From Owenia fusiformis (taxonomy: Eukaryota > Annelida > Polychaeta > Sabellida > Oweniidae): DNA of 64,000 nt. The DNA lies in assembly GCA_903813345.2 (NCBI GenBank), contig CAIIXF020000002.1:5434001-5498000 (forward strand). Direction: 5' to 3'. The notes below the pieces were generated by a model. The model saw only the letters and a list, made by a program, of their open reading frames with translations, searched no databases and was not told where the DNA came from. The translations under genes and the position numbers were made by a program. Positions 1-14,100 of the stretch are shown here, in pieces (position 1 is the first letter of the stretch; every line of letters begins with the position of its first letter).

Positions 1-1780
1 GAAAACGTATCGACCTTTTGTAAATCGGGGAAGAGGGGGGGGGGCGCTTTTCAAAACAGTCAAAAAATAAGGGTGGGGGCACCTTTGAGAACTTTGGCCA
101 AAAATCACTGCATGCGTTTGTAACCAAGGGGAGCTGTAAGGGGATCGACCCCGGGCCTGCTATAAATGATACATAGTTTGAATGAATAAAATCCAGGGTT
201 GAAATATTACCATTGAGGAACAGCAAAGAAATTGCACATTTTAGGATCAAAGAAGTAACAGTACGTTATAATTAAATCTGTAATTGTATTATTCTACTTC
301 GCGATTTGGTAAATATGTACCTGGGGATTAGGGTCGTCTTGCTCTCTGACATAGAGGCATGTAATCCATTAAACGCTTTAAATGTATTACTGTTTTTACA
401 TCACTGGGAACTCGAGCACTTCGATATGTACACTCGTCCCTAAAAGGATGGAATAAAACGTATTTGCCCTTGAAACCCTTATTTTTCCCTTAACTAGGCA
501 ATCGAAGTCAAATTACAAAAATACAGTGCGTAATAGTAGAGAGATTTTGCATCTCACTTACAGCATATCTATTATTCCCATATAACGTATACGTAAGAAT
601 ATCACACTTTGTGTATAGAGCTGCGCAATAAATGATGACGTTATCAAATGCTTCATAAGTTGTACGTTGTGGGAGTAATAAACGTGCTATAAGTGAGTTA
701 CGAAATCTCTCTAATATAAGTTATTTTATACTATGAGCAATTTAGTAGGCTTTAAACAGTAATAACCTTGCGCTAATGAAGATAGTAAACATTATTAGAA
801 ATACCTCGACAGGTCCTTATAAATCACTACTATACATCAATATTATCTACTAATGGCGTATAGTTTTTATCCATAAATGACTGCAACAGAAGCCGTTTAA
901 TGATAAGTTAATAGAGTATATGCTTTACTTCATTGCATGATAAATGATTGGAGAATCGAATGAACAAAAGCCTCGAGTACTCTGAGCTAATATTGAGTTT
1001 CAGCAACGGATATCTTGATTAATAAATTGAATGGGTGTGCTCTCTGGAGATTATGATTTCCATTTATCAAAGACCATAACATACACATCTGGCGAAAGAT
1101 GCGTATTTGTGTTTTTAAGATTTGGAGTGTAACAAGTCTGATAAGCGTCGATGCACAGCATAATAGGGAGATTAAGTTATACGTCTTTAAGAGAATCTGT
1201 ACGTGGGCGTGTAGCATTTTGACCCCCGGGATTACCGTCTTCTAGGGACTTAATTACAATTATTTTCCATTCACTTTAATACTCGATCGGCCAAGTAAAC
1301 ACTACAAATGGAGGAACTAATCCATAGAGGACCATAATTCTACACGTTCAACGTACACGTTTAAAAACGTGTATCTTATATGAGATGCAAACACCTGCTA
1401 TTCCAAATATTATTGGCCAGCCCCGGTGGCATTTGGATAGTTGGGATTTATTTTACAACGTAAACCTAAAACAAGAGCGCTAAACATTATTGAATTAAAG
1501 TGTAGATTTACAGTATTAGTTGTTAGAGTTATGACTCTATAAATCCGAATACATTAATACTATTTCTATGACATTGAATACTGTTTTGAGATAAAAACCT
1601 GATTTCATTGATCGGAATATTTACTGATGGCCCTGAAACTGATTGAGCAATAAATTATCCTCAAGAATTGACAAGATCATATCACTGAAGAAAACCATAT
1701 TTTTATGTGTCTTGAATTCAAAGGATCTTGGTCAGATCAAGGAAATTCGAAAATGAGCCAATTTTCTCATATTCGATACA
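1..1780. other. No gene seen; G-rich repeat fragment at the left edge
   Basis: No exon or long ORF is supported here. Positions 1-160 are G/C-run-rich and end in a GGGCCTG motif like the end of the 7310-7522 foldback element, so this may be a degraded relative. The first exon or exons of the receptor gene, including the signal peptide, should lie here or left of the window, but I could not identify them. Confidence 0.4.
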
Positions 1781-1781
1781 T

Positions 1782-2056
1782 CACTCTCCATAAGTATGGC
1801 AACCACAAGTACCCATTATTGGATATATCTTGTATATGTTCGGACTTACAATATCCCAAAGATTAATGATTATAAATGTTGCGTAATCATGCTTTTGCGT
1901 GTTATAATGTTTGCGCAACATTATAATCTATCGTTTCTTTTTGATACGAGTACCTAAGCAAATTAAATGTGATGTTAAAATTGTCATATCTAAAGAGGCT
2001 TTTACATATATCCCGAAAGGAGATACCCAGTTGCCAAATTTTCGGAGGGTAGTGTA
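1782..2056. mobile_element. MITE family A, copy 1
   Basis: The left end (CACTCTCCATAAGTATGGCA at 1782) and right end (GTTGCCAAATTTTCGGAGGG at 2030, then TAGTGTA) are imperfect inverted copies of the family terminal repeat, whose consensus begins TACACTCCCCTCCATAAGTT and ends TTTGGCAAC. The outer TA and short non-coding interior suit a Tc1/mariner-type non-autonomous element. The autonomous parent is not in the window. Confidence 0.6.
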
Positions 2057-2121
2057 TATGTAAGTAGAAAATATGTATGTCGGAATCAAAATGATTTACA
2101 ATTATTTTGTTTTATTTTCAG

Positions 2122-5100
2122 ATCAACATTTATTACGACACTTTTGCATGACTATGCCGAAGATGTTCCTCCAAACTTTGACCAAGGTACGTATAATATA
2201 CACTCCCTTCCATAAGTTTGGCAACCAATGACTATGCCGAAGATGTTCCTCCAAACTTTGACCAAGGTACGTATAATATACACTCCCTTCCATAAGTTTG
2301 GCAACCAATGACTATGCCGAAGATGTTCCTCCAAACTTTGACCAAGGTACGTATAATATACACTCCCTTCCATAAGTTTGGCAACCAAGTATGTTTATTC
2401 TGCGATTAAAAATCAACTTTGTCATACATTTTCGAACTATTTCAATTAAAGAACAAAATTAAGATTCCATCATTTGCCAAACTTATAGAGGGAAGTGTAT
2501 TTACATTAAGAACCTTTAGATAGAGCTACTCTAAGTGTACAAAGCCATGGGAATGGACTGAATTGGTGCACGAGTTTGGCTCTGGAATTTAAATTCATTT
2601 TGATTGCCCACATCTTCTTTGAAAGGTTTCTAAAAATAAAAGGTTGCTAAATTGTATTCGAACTCACCTACCTTTGAGTGGGTTATCGCAATATCCGTAT
2701 TCTGAGTGCACCACTATAAGTACGACATTGTTCTAATATTATAAACAATTGTATTTAACATTTTTTCACTACTTTGGCGTGGTTTACAGTAACATACAGG
2801 GTGATTCAGGAGTAAGATCAAATATATTGCCATTGTTCTCTAAACATCGACGAGTTACTACCAGTCGAGATTACTTATTCAATTATTTGATTGAACCGAA
2901 TCGTTGTTACTGTGGTAACCTAATATAGCATCACTAACGTGTTTATATTTGTGTTAGTGTAATGAAATATTTCGAGGTTACTTTATATGGATCATCCTGT
3001 AGGTTGCCCCTGAAGCACAAAGCACTCGACGCACTTGAACAGTTCATGTTCCGGTGTATGGTCCAAGTGTATGGGCTTAAGGTATCACCCACGCACATGT
3101 AGTGGCATCCTGATCAGTCAAGGTATTTCTAGTATGGCCAAAAGGAATATATTTGTTGAACGGGGTATGCGTAATGGTACACTTAAAAATCCTTTTGGAG
3201 AACCAAGAGAACTAGGTTATATTGGCGAGACTATGATAAGTACATGTAATTAGGTACAACTTGCAAACCAATAGACCAATCTTGCATATCATGTCACACA
3301 ATGGGGTACCCTCCCATCAAAAAATTTGGTAATGAGAAGTCCCATTCCAATCCGATTTATTGTATTTTTGGAACAGAATTAAGCTCAAACATAAACGGGC
3401 TCCAAGCCTTATTAACGCTATGGAAACTTTTTGTTACCAGAGCCTTAAACACCCTCTGAAAACGTTTGCTAAATTTATGAGGGGATGTGTGCGTTTATAA
3501 ATCCCTCGATCCTTAATATAGATACACTTAACTGTTCTTTGCTCACTATATCCCAAATATAACGTTTTTGACTAGAAGCTTCAGAAATTTTACACATAAC
3601 AAGCTGATGCAAAAATGTGTTTCATATATTTTTCAATTAACACCACAGAATGAGTTCTATTGGGGTTTCTTGGTTTCGTTTACAACCTGTACGTTTAATT
3701 TACTATTAGGCGCCTGTGTTTCATCTCAAACTGTTTAACAACACACCTTTTGGAAAATAACTGGGCATCGATGCGTTTTTCCTTTGCTCTAAAATGCCAA
3801 TAAGATACGACAATATAAAAAAATCTTAAAAAGAACAGGTATTCGACCAAAAACCGAGATGATTTAATTTGCAGGTAGTACTTAACAAATATATAATTTA
3901 GAGCGTTACAAAAAGTGTTGTTTATTCATAGGAATATACATTGTAATAAAGTGTTAAATGCGACAGCTTTTATGCAAAACACAATATTTATTGGGATATT
4001 TACATAAATACTAAATAATCTCTCCGTAAATATCTTCGTAAAGGAAGTGTATACTTCTAAAAACGCAATTGTAAACTTAGACAATAGACGAAGAGCTGTT
4101 ACTTTTTCGTGTATGTTACAGAATGCTAAAACAACCCAAATATGAATAGTTTGTACAATTGCGACATTTGAAAGCTGAGATTATCTGCTATACCATGACC
4201 TCGGTGGTTGTCAATTTAATGATAGCTGTACCTTTTTCATGTTTTTGAAAAAAACAAAATATTATTGGCACAAGATTTGAAAGTTCAGATTCTCTGATCT
4301 ATCATGACGTCGATGATTGTCTTTCATTACCTTCTTCTAAGGCCATCAAGAATTGGCTAGAGACTTGAGTAAGTATTTCCAATGATGGTTTTACGGATTC
4401 AACAATGGGCGTTTGACATTCGACACACGTGACACAGGAAGTTGATGTTTCGTGTTAATTAATAAAATGACAATCTCAGTCTGAAATAGATGCTCATGTC
4501 CAACGAAGCCTTTTCTGCAATATTTTATATCACGTAGTATGACATTGTTTAACACATTAACTTCCATTTTACACGAGTCAGCCTCCTTGAAGCTTCCGAA
4601 GAGTAAGTTTTGTAAGCACTTAAAACCTTACTGGACTGAGACGCTGAAATCAATGATTAAACAAAAGAAAATCACATGGAAAAGATGGATACAAAATGGA
4701 AGACCACGCCAAGCTGGAAATGTCCATTGGGAATCTTATAAGCATGCAAAACGGTGTTTTAGGAAGGAATTTCGGAGATGCGAAAGGGAATACGAGATAC
4801 GGTGCCAAAAGGAAATTGATGAAATGGAAGATATATCTATTAACCAATTTTGGCACTTAGTTAAGATGCGAAAGTCAAAGATAGCCAATAATCTAGCTGT
4901 TCGATCGGAAAATGGTGTTATTTTAACTAATGTTACTGATGTTGTTAATGAATGGAGACAATACTTTAAGAATTTAGTCTCCTCAAATGGAAGCGACCAA
5001 TGTACTTATGATGATTTGTTTTATGCTGAGGTAAATGAAATGGTGTTAAAAATGGATGCTGATAGCCGCACCAATGATGATGGGTCTTTTAATGATCCAA

Positions 5101-8100
5101 TCACTGTGGATGAAATGGAACTGATATTGCGTAAACTACCAAACAACAAAGCGCCAGGTTGGGACATGATTTGTTCAGAGCACTTAGATAAAGGTGGCAG
5201 GTCGGTTTTAAGCGTACTGTTAAGGCTATTTAACATAGTGATTGATGCAGAGTTAATTCCCGCGAGTTTTAAACTTGGCGTACTGTTACCAATCTTTAAA
5301 GGTGGTAATAAAGATCAGCTTAACAAAGACCATCATCGTGGAATCACCTTAATGACAACATATATGAAGATGTTAGATCGTTTAATGCTGATGAGAAGTG
5401 AAAACTGCCCTCTGCTTGAGAAAAGGTCAACAATGCAAGGAGTAGGACTTGAGAAATGCTCAAGCCTCCATACGTCATTGCTTACACGAGAGACTATTGC
5501 TCACGGACTCGAACAGGGTAATGACGTCATAGTGACGTCATTAGACATCAGGAAGGCATTCGACAGCGTTTGGCACAATGGCCTCATGTATAAGCTATAC
5601 CAACAAGGCATCAACGGAAAACTGTGGCGACTTATCAAAATGGCATATGATGGATACGAATGTGCTGTTAAAGTGTCTCATGAAAAATTCAGATCCGTTC
5701 ACTGTAGGAAAGGGGGTCCACCAGGGAGGAATCTCATCTATGAATTACTACGCAAGATATACGAACGATTTACTTAATCAGATTGAGAATAGTAAGATAG
5801 GATGTACCGTCAGTTGTGTCCAAACAACTTGCCCCACATACGCTGATGATACTATACTTATAGCATATCATGCAACTTCAATGCAACGTATCCTGGATAT
5901 TATATATGATTAAAGTGTTAAGTGGCGTTTCCAATTCCACCCTGACAAATGTAAGTCGTTAATATTCAGTAACCATAGAAACGCGCCCAAACCATTTATC
6001 ACACTTGGAGGAAAACAGATTGAGGTTCTAGACTCGCTTCAACACGTTGGTTTACCGTTATGTCACAAGCCGAGCCCAGAATTCATTGATGGTGCGATTT
6101 CAAAAGGCAGACGGACAATGGCAGCATATATTGGAGTAACATCATCGTGTAACAACCCTACCAATCCACTCACTGCTTCTAGACTATATTGGTCCATATG
6201 TGTTCCGTCAATGACCTATGGGTTTGAACTTTTATCGTTGAGTGAGTCTGACTTAACAATCTTGAAGCAGGGCACAGATCTATCTCGAAGCGACTGCAAG
6301 GATTGCCTGATAATACACCGACACCAGCCTGCACATCCTCCATTGGATGGCAGTCCTTACCTGCTAAAGTGATAATTAGCAAGTTGATGCTCCTGTGGCA
6401 ACTATTAACATTACCTATGTCTAATGTCTACAAGAAAATAACTGTAATAAGACTTATATTTGCACAATACTTTACTCTCCATAGCCTTTCACCGTTAGGC
6501 GATTGTCTAAAAGTAGCAAAAGCTTATAGATTAGATGAGGCAATATATGGAATCCTAAATGGGGAAAGTGTGAGTAAATCCAGCTGGAAACGACAAGTAA
6601 AATTTGCGATAGAAGAATATGAAACCAACAAATGGAGACTGAACTGCTTAGCTTATGAAAACCTCACATTATTTAAAACAGTGCATCATTTCATTAAACC
6701 ACTTATTTGGTGGCAATTGGCAAAAAAGGATCCAGGGACTCTCCGGAACTGCAGATTAATGGTAATTTTGTTAACTGGAGGTGGCGCTCTTATGACAAAT
6801 GTTAAAAGGTGGTCGGGTGGTCTGGAATCAGATCTATGCATGGTATGCAAATTGGCTCCAGAAACGTTACAGCATTTAATTCTTGATTGTTCAGGACATG
6901 TTAATGAACGCATAGAAATATTAAATATCTGTAAAAAGTTATTTTCGAATCAACCCCTCCCCCCTAGTAGTGTATTGTTGCCAATTATATTTGGCGCGGA
7001 TTCGATACTTTGTGATGTAGAATATGATATTATATGTAAATCTGTATATAAAATGTATCTAAATAGGCCTAAAAACAGGTATTTTACATAGTAACTATAA
7101 GGCTTAAGCGGTAATCACCAATTGGTGATATTATAATTGAATGTGTTTTCCCCTTCTTAACCTGTATAGCTTAGTTTTATTTTCTATGATTTTATTATAA
7201 ATTATATGTATACACATCATTATTGGTGGATAAAATAAACATAAATAAAATGACAACTGACAATCTCAGTCTGGTGGTTAAACTAAATATTTGTCTTCTA
7301 CATAATCTCCAGGCCCGTAGCCGGGGGGGGGGGGGGGGGGGTTCGATGGGTTCGAGCACCCCCCCCCCCTGGCCAAAATTTCTTTCAAAATCATGCAGTT
7401 GTTCACCATTCTGAGCACGTTTTAAGTGATTTTGGCCATTTTTGGACCAAAATTGTCAAAAGTGAATCCCCCTGGAATTTTCCAAAAAGTGACCCCCTCG
7501 GCAAATCCTGGCTACGGGCCTGATCTCATTACGGAAAGCGATTAGGTACCCCCACATATATCAATACGATCTTAATACATGTAGATTTACAGTTACCGCG
7601 ATCTGATAAATTGCAAACGTCAAGCTATTAAGAAGAAAAAGTATATGCACAGGGATACACTGAAGTAGTTTCTGTTGTCCAATCAAGCCTTTGTTTGCTC
7701 GAACATGATTCTTGCTTTTAATAAATTGCAATTGTACTCGAGGAAGCAGTTTCCAATTAAAGTACACTCCCCTCCATAAGTTTGACAATTTGACAGGGGG
7801 AGATCTCGCAAAGTTCAGCCTTCGTATTCGATCACGTGGTACCCATGTGCTAGATCCATATACGGCATACATGACCATATAGGAATCCAACTGACCGTTG
7901 TCCGCCCTTTTGATAATCATGTGATAGATCCATATAAGGCTTGTATGACCATATAGGATGGCTAGGGGAAATCCCGAATACGAAAGAATATGATAGTATT
8001 ATGAGAGCTACTCACTTCTTCTGACAATTTGAAGTTTACATTGGATAGCATTTCAAAGCCTGACAATGTTTGAATTTTTTTCGGTAATTACAACAAAATT

Positions 8101-11100
8101 TTTCGCAAAAATATATTTTTCCGAATCGTCAAATACAAACAGTCTTTGATAAGTGATCAAAAGTGGATCACCCGGTTGCCAAACTTTTGGAGGGGAGTGT
8201 AAGAACATTGAAGAGCTGTTTTTTATCTTTTTGATTAATATCCGTTTCATGTCCAATTCTGCTAATACTTATGCTTTGATTTTTTGTATAGCTATTAATA
8301 ATAGAGTGATTTAGATGCTGGACATATAAATAACAGGTGATGAATGAGTGGACGAAATGCGAATATAGAACTAATGATAGAGGACTTCAAGGAGAAAGAA
8401 AGCTATGGACAGTTTATGTACATAGAGAAAATTATAACGTGAAAAAATTCGAATAACGTGTGAACATTCTGATAACGTCAACAATCATTTTGATATTCAT
8501 CATTTGTCCCCGTTTTCCGAGGCAAGATTCACTGATTCAATCAGACAAAATAAAGAAGATTTGAATGAATAAATAAAATAAATAAAAAATATACACATGA
8601 TCACTAGATCTCCAAGATCGATCGATATGTTTCATCATTCCTCGAATGTCCAAGTCTTGTCTTAAACAAACGTACGTGTTTCCAGAATGAACTTGGTGGA
8701 AGGCCGTTATTTCAACTTTTCACGATGTGCGCAAGTTAAGAGAATTCTCTTCGGTTCATAGGGAAATTAGTTTGTTTACAAAAACACACTTTTTATAACT
8801 TCACGCAAGCTGACAGCATTTCGAGTTTGATGTTGCTAAAATTGCGCTGTTATTGGCCACTTTAATCGGGCGTCTGATCAGGAATCGAAGCTCATTAAAT
8901 CATTATTTCCCCTGACTGGGAAGGGAAAGAGATGTCTTTTATTACCATGTCGATGTCAATACGGAAAGCAACGATATGCTAAGTGCCAACAATGATTTGG
9001 TACATGATTACCAAGTGACTATTACTTCGACCAGATAATATTTTCAATTTCTATCATAATTTACAGTAAACACTTCATTCCATTTCTTAATTTGTACTAA
9101 TAAGTTTCATTGAACCCATACGATTTAGTTTCACCATAGCATCTTTCATGTACTTAGGCATCGGCGATCGTATGCTTCATTACCAGGAAAATTGATATTG
9201 TTCCATTAGAGAAAATACGGTTATTGAGTCGTATCCGTATAACTAAATATAATCTGAGTTTATTTGATATCTGTTGATCTTTGCATGATTCTTCTGATAT
9301 TGAACAGAGGATGTCTATATACATAGTGGTATCACTGGGAATCGTGCTTGCCAGATGTGAAAGTGTTTTAAGGTGATATAGTTATGGATTAAGCGTACTT
9401 TTAATAATATTAATAGTAAATGTTCATAACAAACAAATCCAATGAAACAAATAATGTTGTGTTTATAAATAGATTAATAATGAAAGAATATTATCTACAA
9501 ATGATCTCCATGCCAAAAACGCATTAAAACACAATAAAAATTAATAATGGCACACGCTTCAATAATATATGAATATACAATAGATAAGTGCACTCGTATA
9601 TGATGTTTATAAGGTACCGTACCTGTTGACAGCATATCTGATGTTTTAATAAAAAAGTTATTTACACAGACGTTTCATTGCATTATTTTCAGGTGAGGCA
9701 ATCGAGGTTCGGTGTGCCATGCATATCAACACTTTTGACTCCATCAATGAATCCAGTATGGTAAGTGTGATATTACACCCCCCATGAAAAGTTTGGCAAC
9801 ACTAACTCCCATATTCTACCAAAAAACATTCTCCGATCACAGGGCTTGAAAATCCAGAATATATTCTTTTCTTTAGAAGGAGGTGCGGATTCTGGATACC
9901 TGCTAAGGAGGATGACCAAAACATAGTTTAAACTATGCCCGATTAAAAGATCATTAACGTAATCGAGCTGATGTAATTGATGAAATATTCAAGCTTTGAT
10001 CGAATGGAGACTTGTAGTGCGCGGGAGGGGGGGGGGGTGTACGCTCAAGAATAGTAATAAGGTTAGATATGTTCAGAAAACAATGGTACAGTAGCTTGCA
10101 ACGGAAATGCATCCACGATGCTTGTGGGGCCCGTGTGGATTGCATTATACGAGCACTGATAAACGCGAGGAGGATTGGCAGTCATGATTCTAACCGACGA
10201 TCCCCCGCTGCCTGACATGGAGCAATTTAAAAATGATATTTCAAAGCTTCATCTTTTCGGAACAAGTATCTAGTCGGACGATAAACATTACCTAGTGTTT
10301 GCGAGCATTTATGGTCATATTCAAGCTTCCGTGGCATTATGGGTAATATTGTTACCAGCTGCCAATCCCTTTGGATAAATTTGGATTAAATTTAATTCAT
10401 TAAATGCATCTATTTCACGAGAGAATCCATAAGAAATATCCGACAAGAATATAATAATCAACTGATGCGTTAATTGATTATTTTATTTTTATCAAATACT
10501 TTCTAAATTACCCTCACAATAAAAGTATAAAACATTTAGTTACACTGCACTGATGTATTTTTGGAGGCAAGAACTTAATATCAGTTACAGTAAATCACTG
10601 AAGTTGAATTGATTTCCATTATTTGGCATAACGCATCTAATAGAGGGAGTTGAATTGCGCAAACGTAGACTATACACGAATAAAAAACGTTTGAATTATG
10701 AGACATCTTCAAATTGTAGAATTGGTGTGGTCGTGCTGCTCTGATGAGTTCAATCTCAGACAAATGATAAATGTTCTCTGGTGAACTTTTAACAAGGAAA
10801 TAAATTGCTTCACTCAGGAAATGAAAGTCCCGGAGTATCCCCAAGTTGTACATCAGCTCCAGTAATTGTGAATAAAGGCAGATGGACCGTATGCGGTTGT
10901 TTGCTTGTTAGCCTTGTGGTTGTATGCTTGTTTCCTTGGAGATGTTGTTACCTTGGTGATAAACTAAACAGTTTCACTCTTTATATAAGAATGGGTTTCT
11001 TTCTTTGTTTTCTAGTATATTATACCCAATCAGAATTAAGTACTCTAAATATAAGTACCCTGTAGCTGGTAGTTATTTTACATTTCCATAAAAGGCAATC

Positions 11101-14100
11101 GATTGGAACCTATTTTTCAATTCGCGACATTTCAGATCTTATTAGTCTGTAGGTTGTCAGAGGGTAGTGTAGCCAAACAATGGTTGCAAGGGTCATTTTT
11201 ACTCGTCATAGGCACACCAAGGAGGATTGGCTCCCAGGATCGAAACTGATATTTTCGAACAATGAAAACGTCGAAATGTCGTTATTTTCTGAAATTATAA
11301 CCGAATATGAGTTCAAAATAAACAGTCGAAAAATAAGACCAAAAATGACGACTCAAATGTTGAAGTGAACTAAATGGCGACTGTTTGAATTGGAATTTTG
11401 TATCACGACATGGCCATATATATGGGACAATCGATTCGATTTTGCACTCTGGGAGCCAATCCTCCTTGGTACGTACCTAAGACTCGCAACAAAATGGAGA
11501 CACTTCTTCTTGCACCATGTTTTCCCCAAATACAAACCAATTCCAGTTTAGCCCGATTTAATTTTTTGCCACTATGCTGGAATCTATAAACAATTTTGAG
11601 AAATACTTATGTAACCGTTATACATCAGCTATTATGAATAAAATAATATTAAACTGGTCAACTACATGGGCAAATATGATTAAGAGATAGTTGTAAATTG
11701 GTTCTCTAGCACGGTAGCAAGATGTTCCCTAAAATATTCAAGATAGATGTCTGAATATTCCCTGATGTTGTTCTGCCATCATTAAAATGCGATGCTTATG
11801 TCTCTTACGATATAGTGGGGAGCAACCGGTGTAAGATTAATTGTTTTTGTGATCCTTCTAAATTGATAAATTGACAAGTCTTTAACGCCAGGGGTCACCT
11901 CGATCCCGTTTGTCTTAATTAATAAAATATTGTCTCAAATGTCTGTCTTACGCCTGGGTCACATTTTGCTCCAATTCATCGGCAGGCGCCGGCCGATTGA
12001 GTATTTTGTTCAAAAATTGTATTCAGTTTGAATATATTACTCAATCGGCCGTGAAAATTGGAGCAAATGTGACCAAAACATTACCAAGAACCATCTACCG
12101 GCTCATGAACTATACACGATAGATTTCGCTTCTCTAAAAGTAACCCCCATCTCTGTTCTTTGATATCTCACGAAAAACGAGAATTAGCGAGATTTCGAAA
12201 CTATATAGAAATTCCGCTTTTAGAATATTATAGGTCAAGGTAGATCAAAATCAAGCAATTCACTTGAAACTGACGCTTATTTTATATTCATTCTCTCATT
12301 CAAATCAATCACAGTTGATTTTGGTCTCGTTAGAATGTTATTAGCATATTCTCAACCTAATTTATTCCATTTTTACTTAGATATGTAGAGGATATCATGT
12401 AAAAGAACTGTTGAAACCTTTAAGACATCTCTTCAAGCAGAGCAAACCACAAGTGTTCATTTTTTATTTCAGGACTATGAACTGAATATCTTTATGCGAG
12501 AATACTGGACTGACCACCGGCTTGCCTACAACACGTCTATACCAGATGAATCCATTACGCTCGACCCAAGGATGATTGACCGAATATGGGTACCAGACAC
12601 GTTTTTCCACAACGAGAAGAAGGGCTCTTTCCATGACATAACTGTGCCTAATCGGTTGTTAAGAATTCGACAGGATGGCTCTATCGAGTACTCCATCAGG
12701 TAATGAGTGCTGAACTCCCCTAACCCTTATCGGTTGTTAAGAATACGACAGGATGGCTCTATCGAGAACTCCATCAGGTAATGAGTGCTTATCTCCCCTT
12801 GGCCCTAATCGGCTGTTAAGAATACGACAGGATGGCTCTATCGAGTACTCCATCAGGTAATGAGTGCTGAATTCCCCTAACCCTTATCGGTTGTTAAGAA
12901 TACGACAGGATGGCTCTATCGAGAACTCCATCAGGTAATGAGTGCTTATCTCCCCTTGGCCCTAATCGGCTGTTAAGAATACGACAGGATGGCTCTATCG
13001 AGTACTCCATCAGGTAATGAGTGCTGAATTCCCCTAACCCTAATCGGTTGTTAAGAATACGACAGGATGGCTCTATCGAGAACTCCATCAGGTAATGAGT
13101 GCTTATCTCCCCTTGGCCCTAATCGGCTGTTAAGAATACGACAGGATGGCTCTATCGAGTACTCCATCAGCTAGAGTGCTGAATTTTTGGTATTCAAGGG
13201 TTTTGCTTTTTAAAAGATGATTTCCGACACTTTGATTTTCCATGGAAAGACGTTTACTGATAATTATATAGTCTTATCTCAGTTTTTCCAACAGCGATTC
13301 ATCATTTATTAAACCATCAACTATAAGTGGTTTTACTTTCAATTGGAGTATATTTCAAACTTAAGGTATGATTTACACTCCCCTTAAAAGTTTGGTAACA
13401 ATAAAGTACCTTTGTCAGCTATAAAGGAATAGTACAATAATCCGACAAATCCTCCCATTTCCATCTATTTTCCATTTATACATGTATAGCAAGTCCTCTA
13501 TTACAATAGGTTCGTCCAAAGTATGGCGTTGATGAATCAGGTTTTATAACATGGTCTAATTAAGGGAAGTTCAGATTTTCATACATTTGGAGGAGAGTGT
13601 TGCAAGATATGCTAAGCTACTCTCAAGGTAACTGCTGACAAATAAAAATGGGTTCATTCGTTCACTAAATGTGAAGATGGATATTGAAAGCATATTCGTT
13701 CCATACCATTTTGAATCTGAAATAGCAGTATTTATGTCCAATTCTTAAATTATTATTCACACATAGGATGACATAGCTAGGCAAGGTGTGTCCGATTCCA
13801 GCCAATCCGAACAGAGTATTCACATAATGAACAGTGTGTGAAATGGCAATACCACATGCAAGGTTACTAGTTAAACAGTTGTCATGGTGATGAATGGATT
13901 TTTCACATTAGATTTGATGACTTTCCAACCTGACCCTTTCAAAAATTTCATTGAAAATATGTTCTTTTTGCAATTTCGTCCCTTTTAGATGATTTTATAG
14001 AAAAAATTGCAATGTGTGAAAAGAATTTAAACCCAAGATTCAATGCATTGTAGCTGCTTCATTCCACTTAGACTTTGTTTCCTGCGCGGTCATGCAAAGG

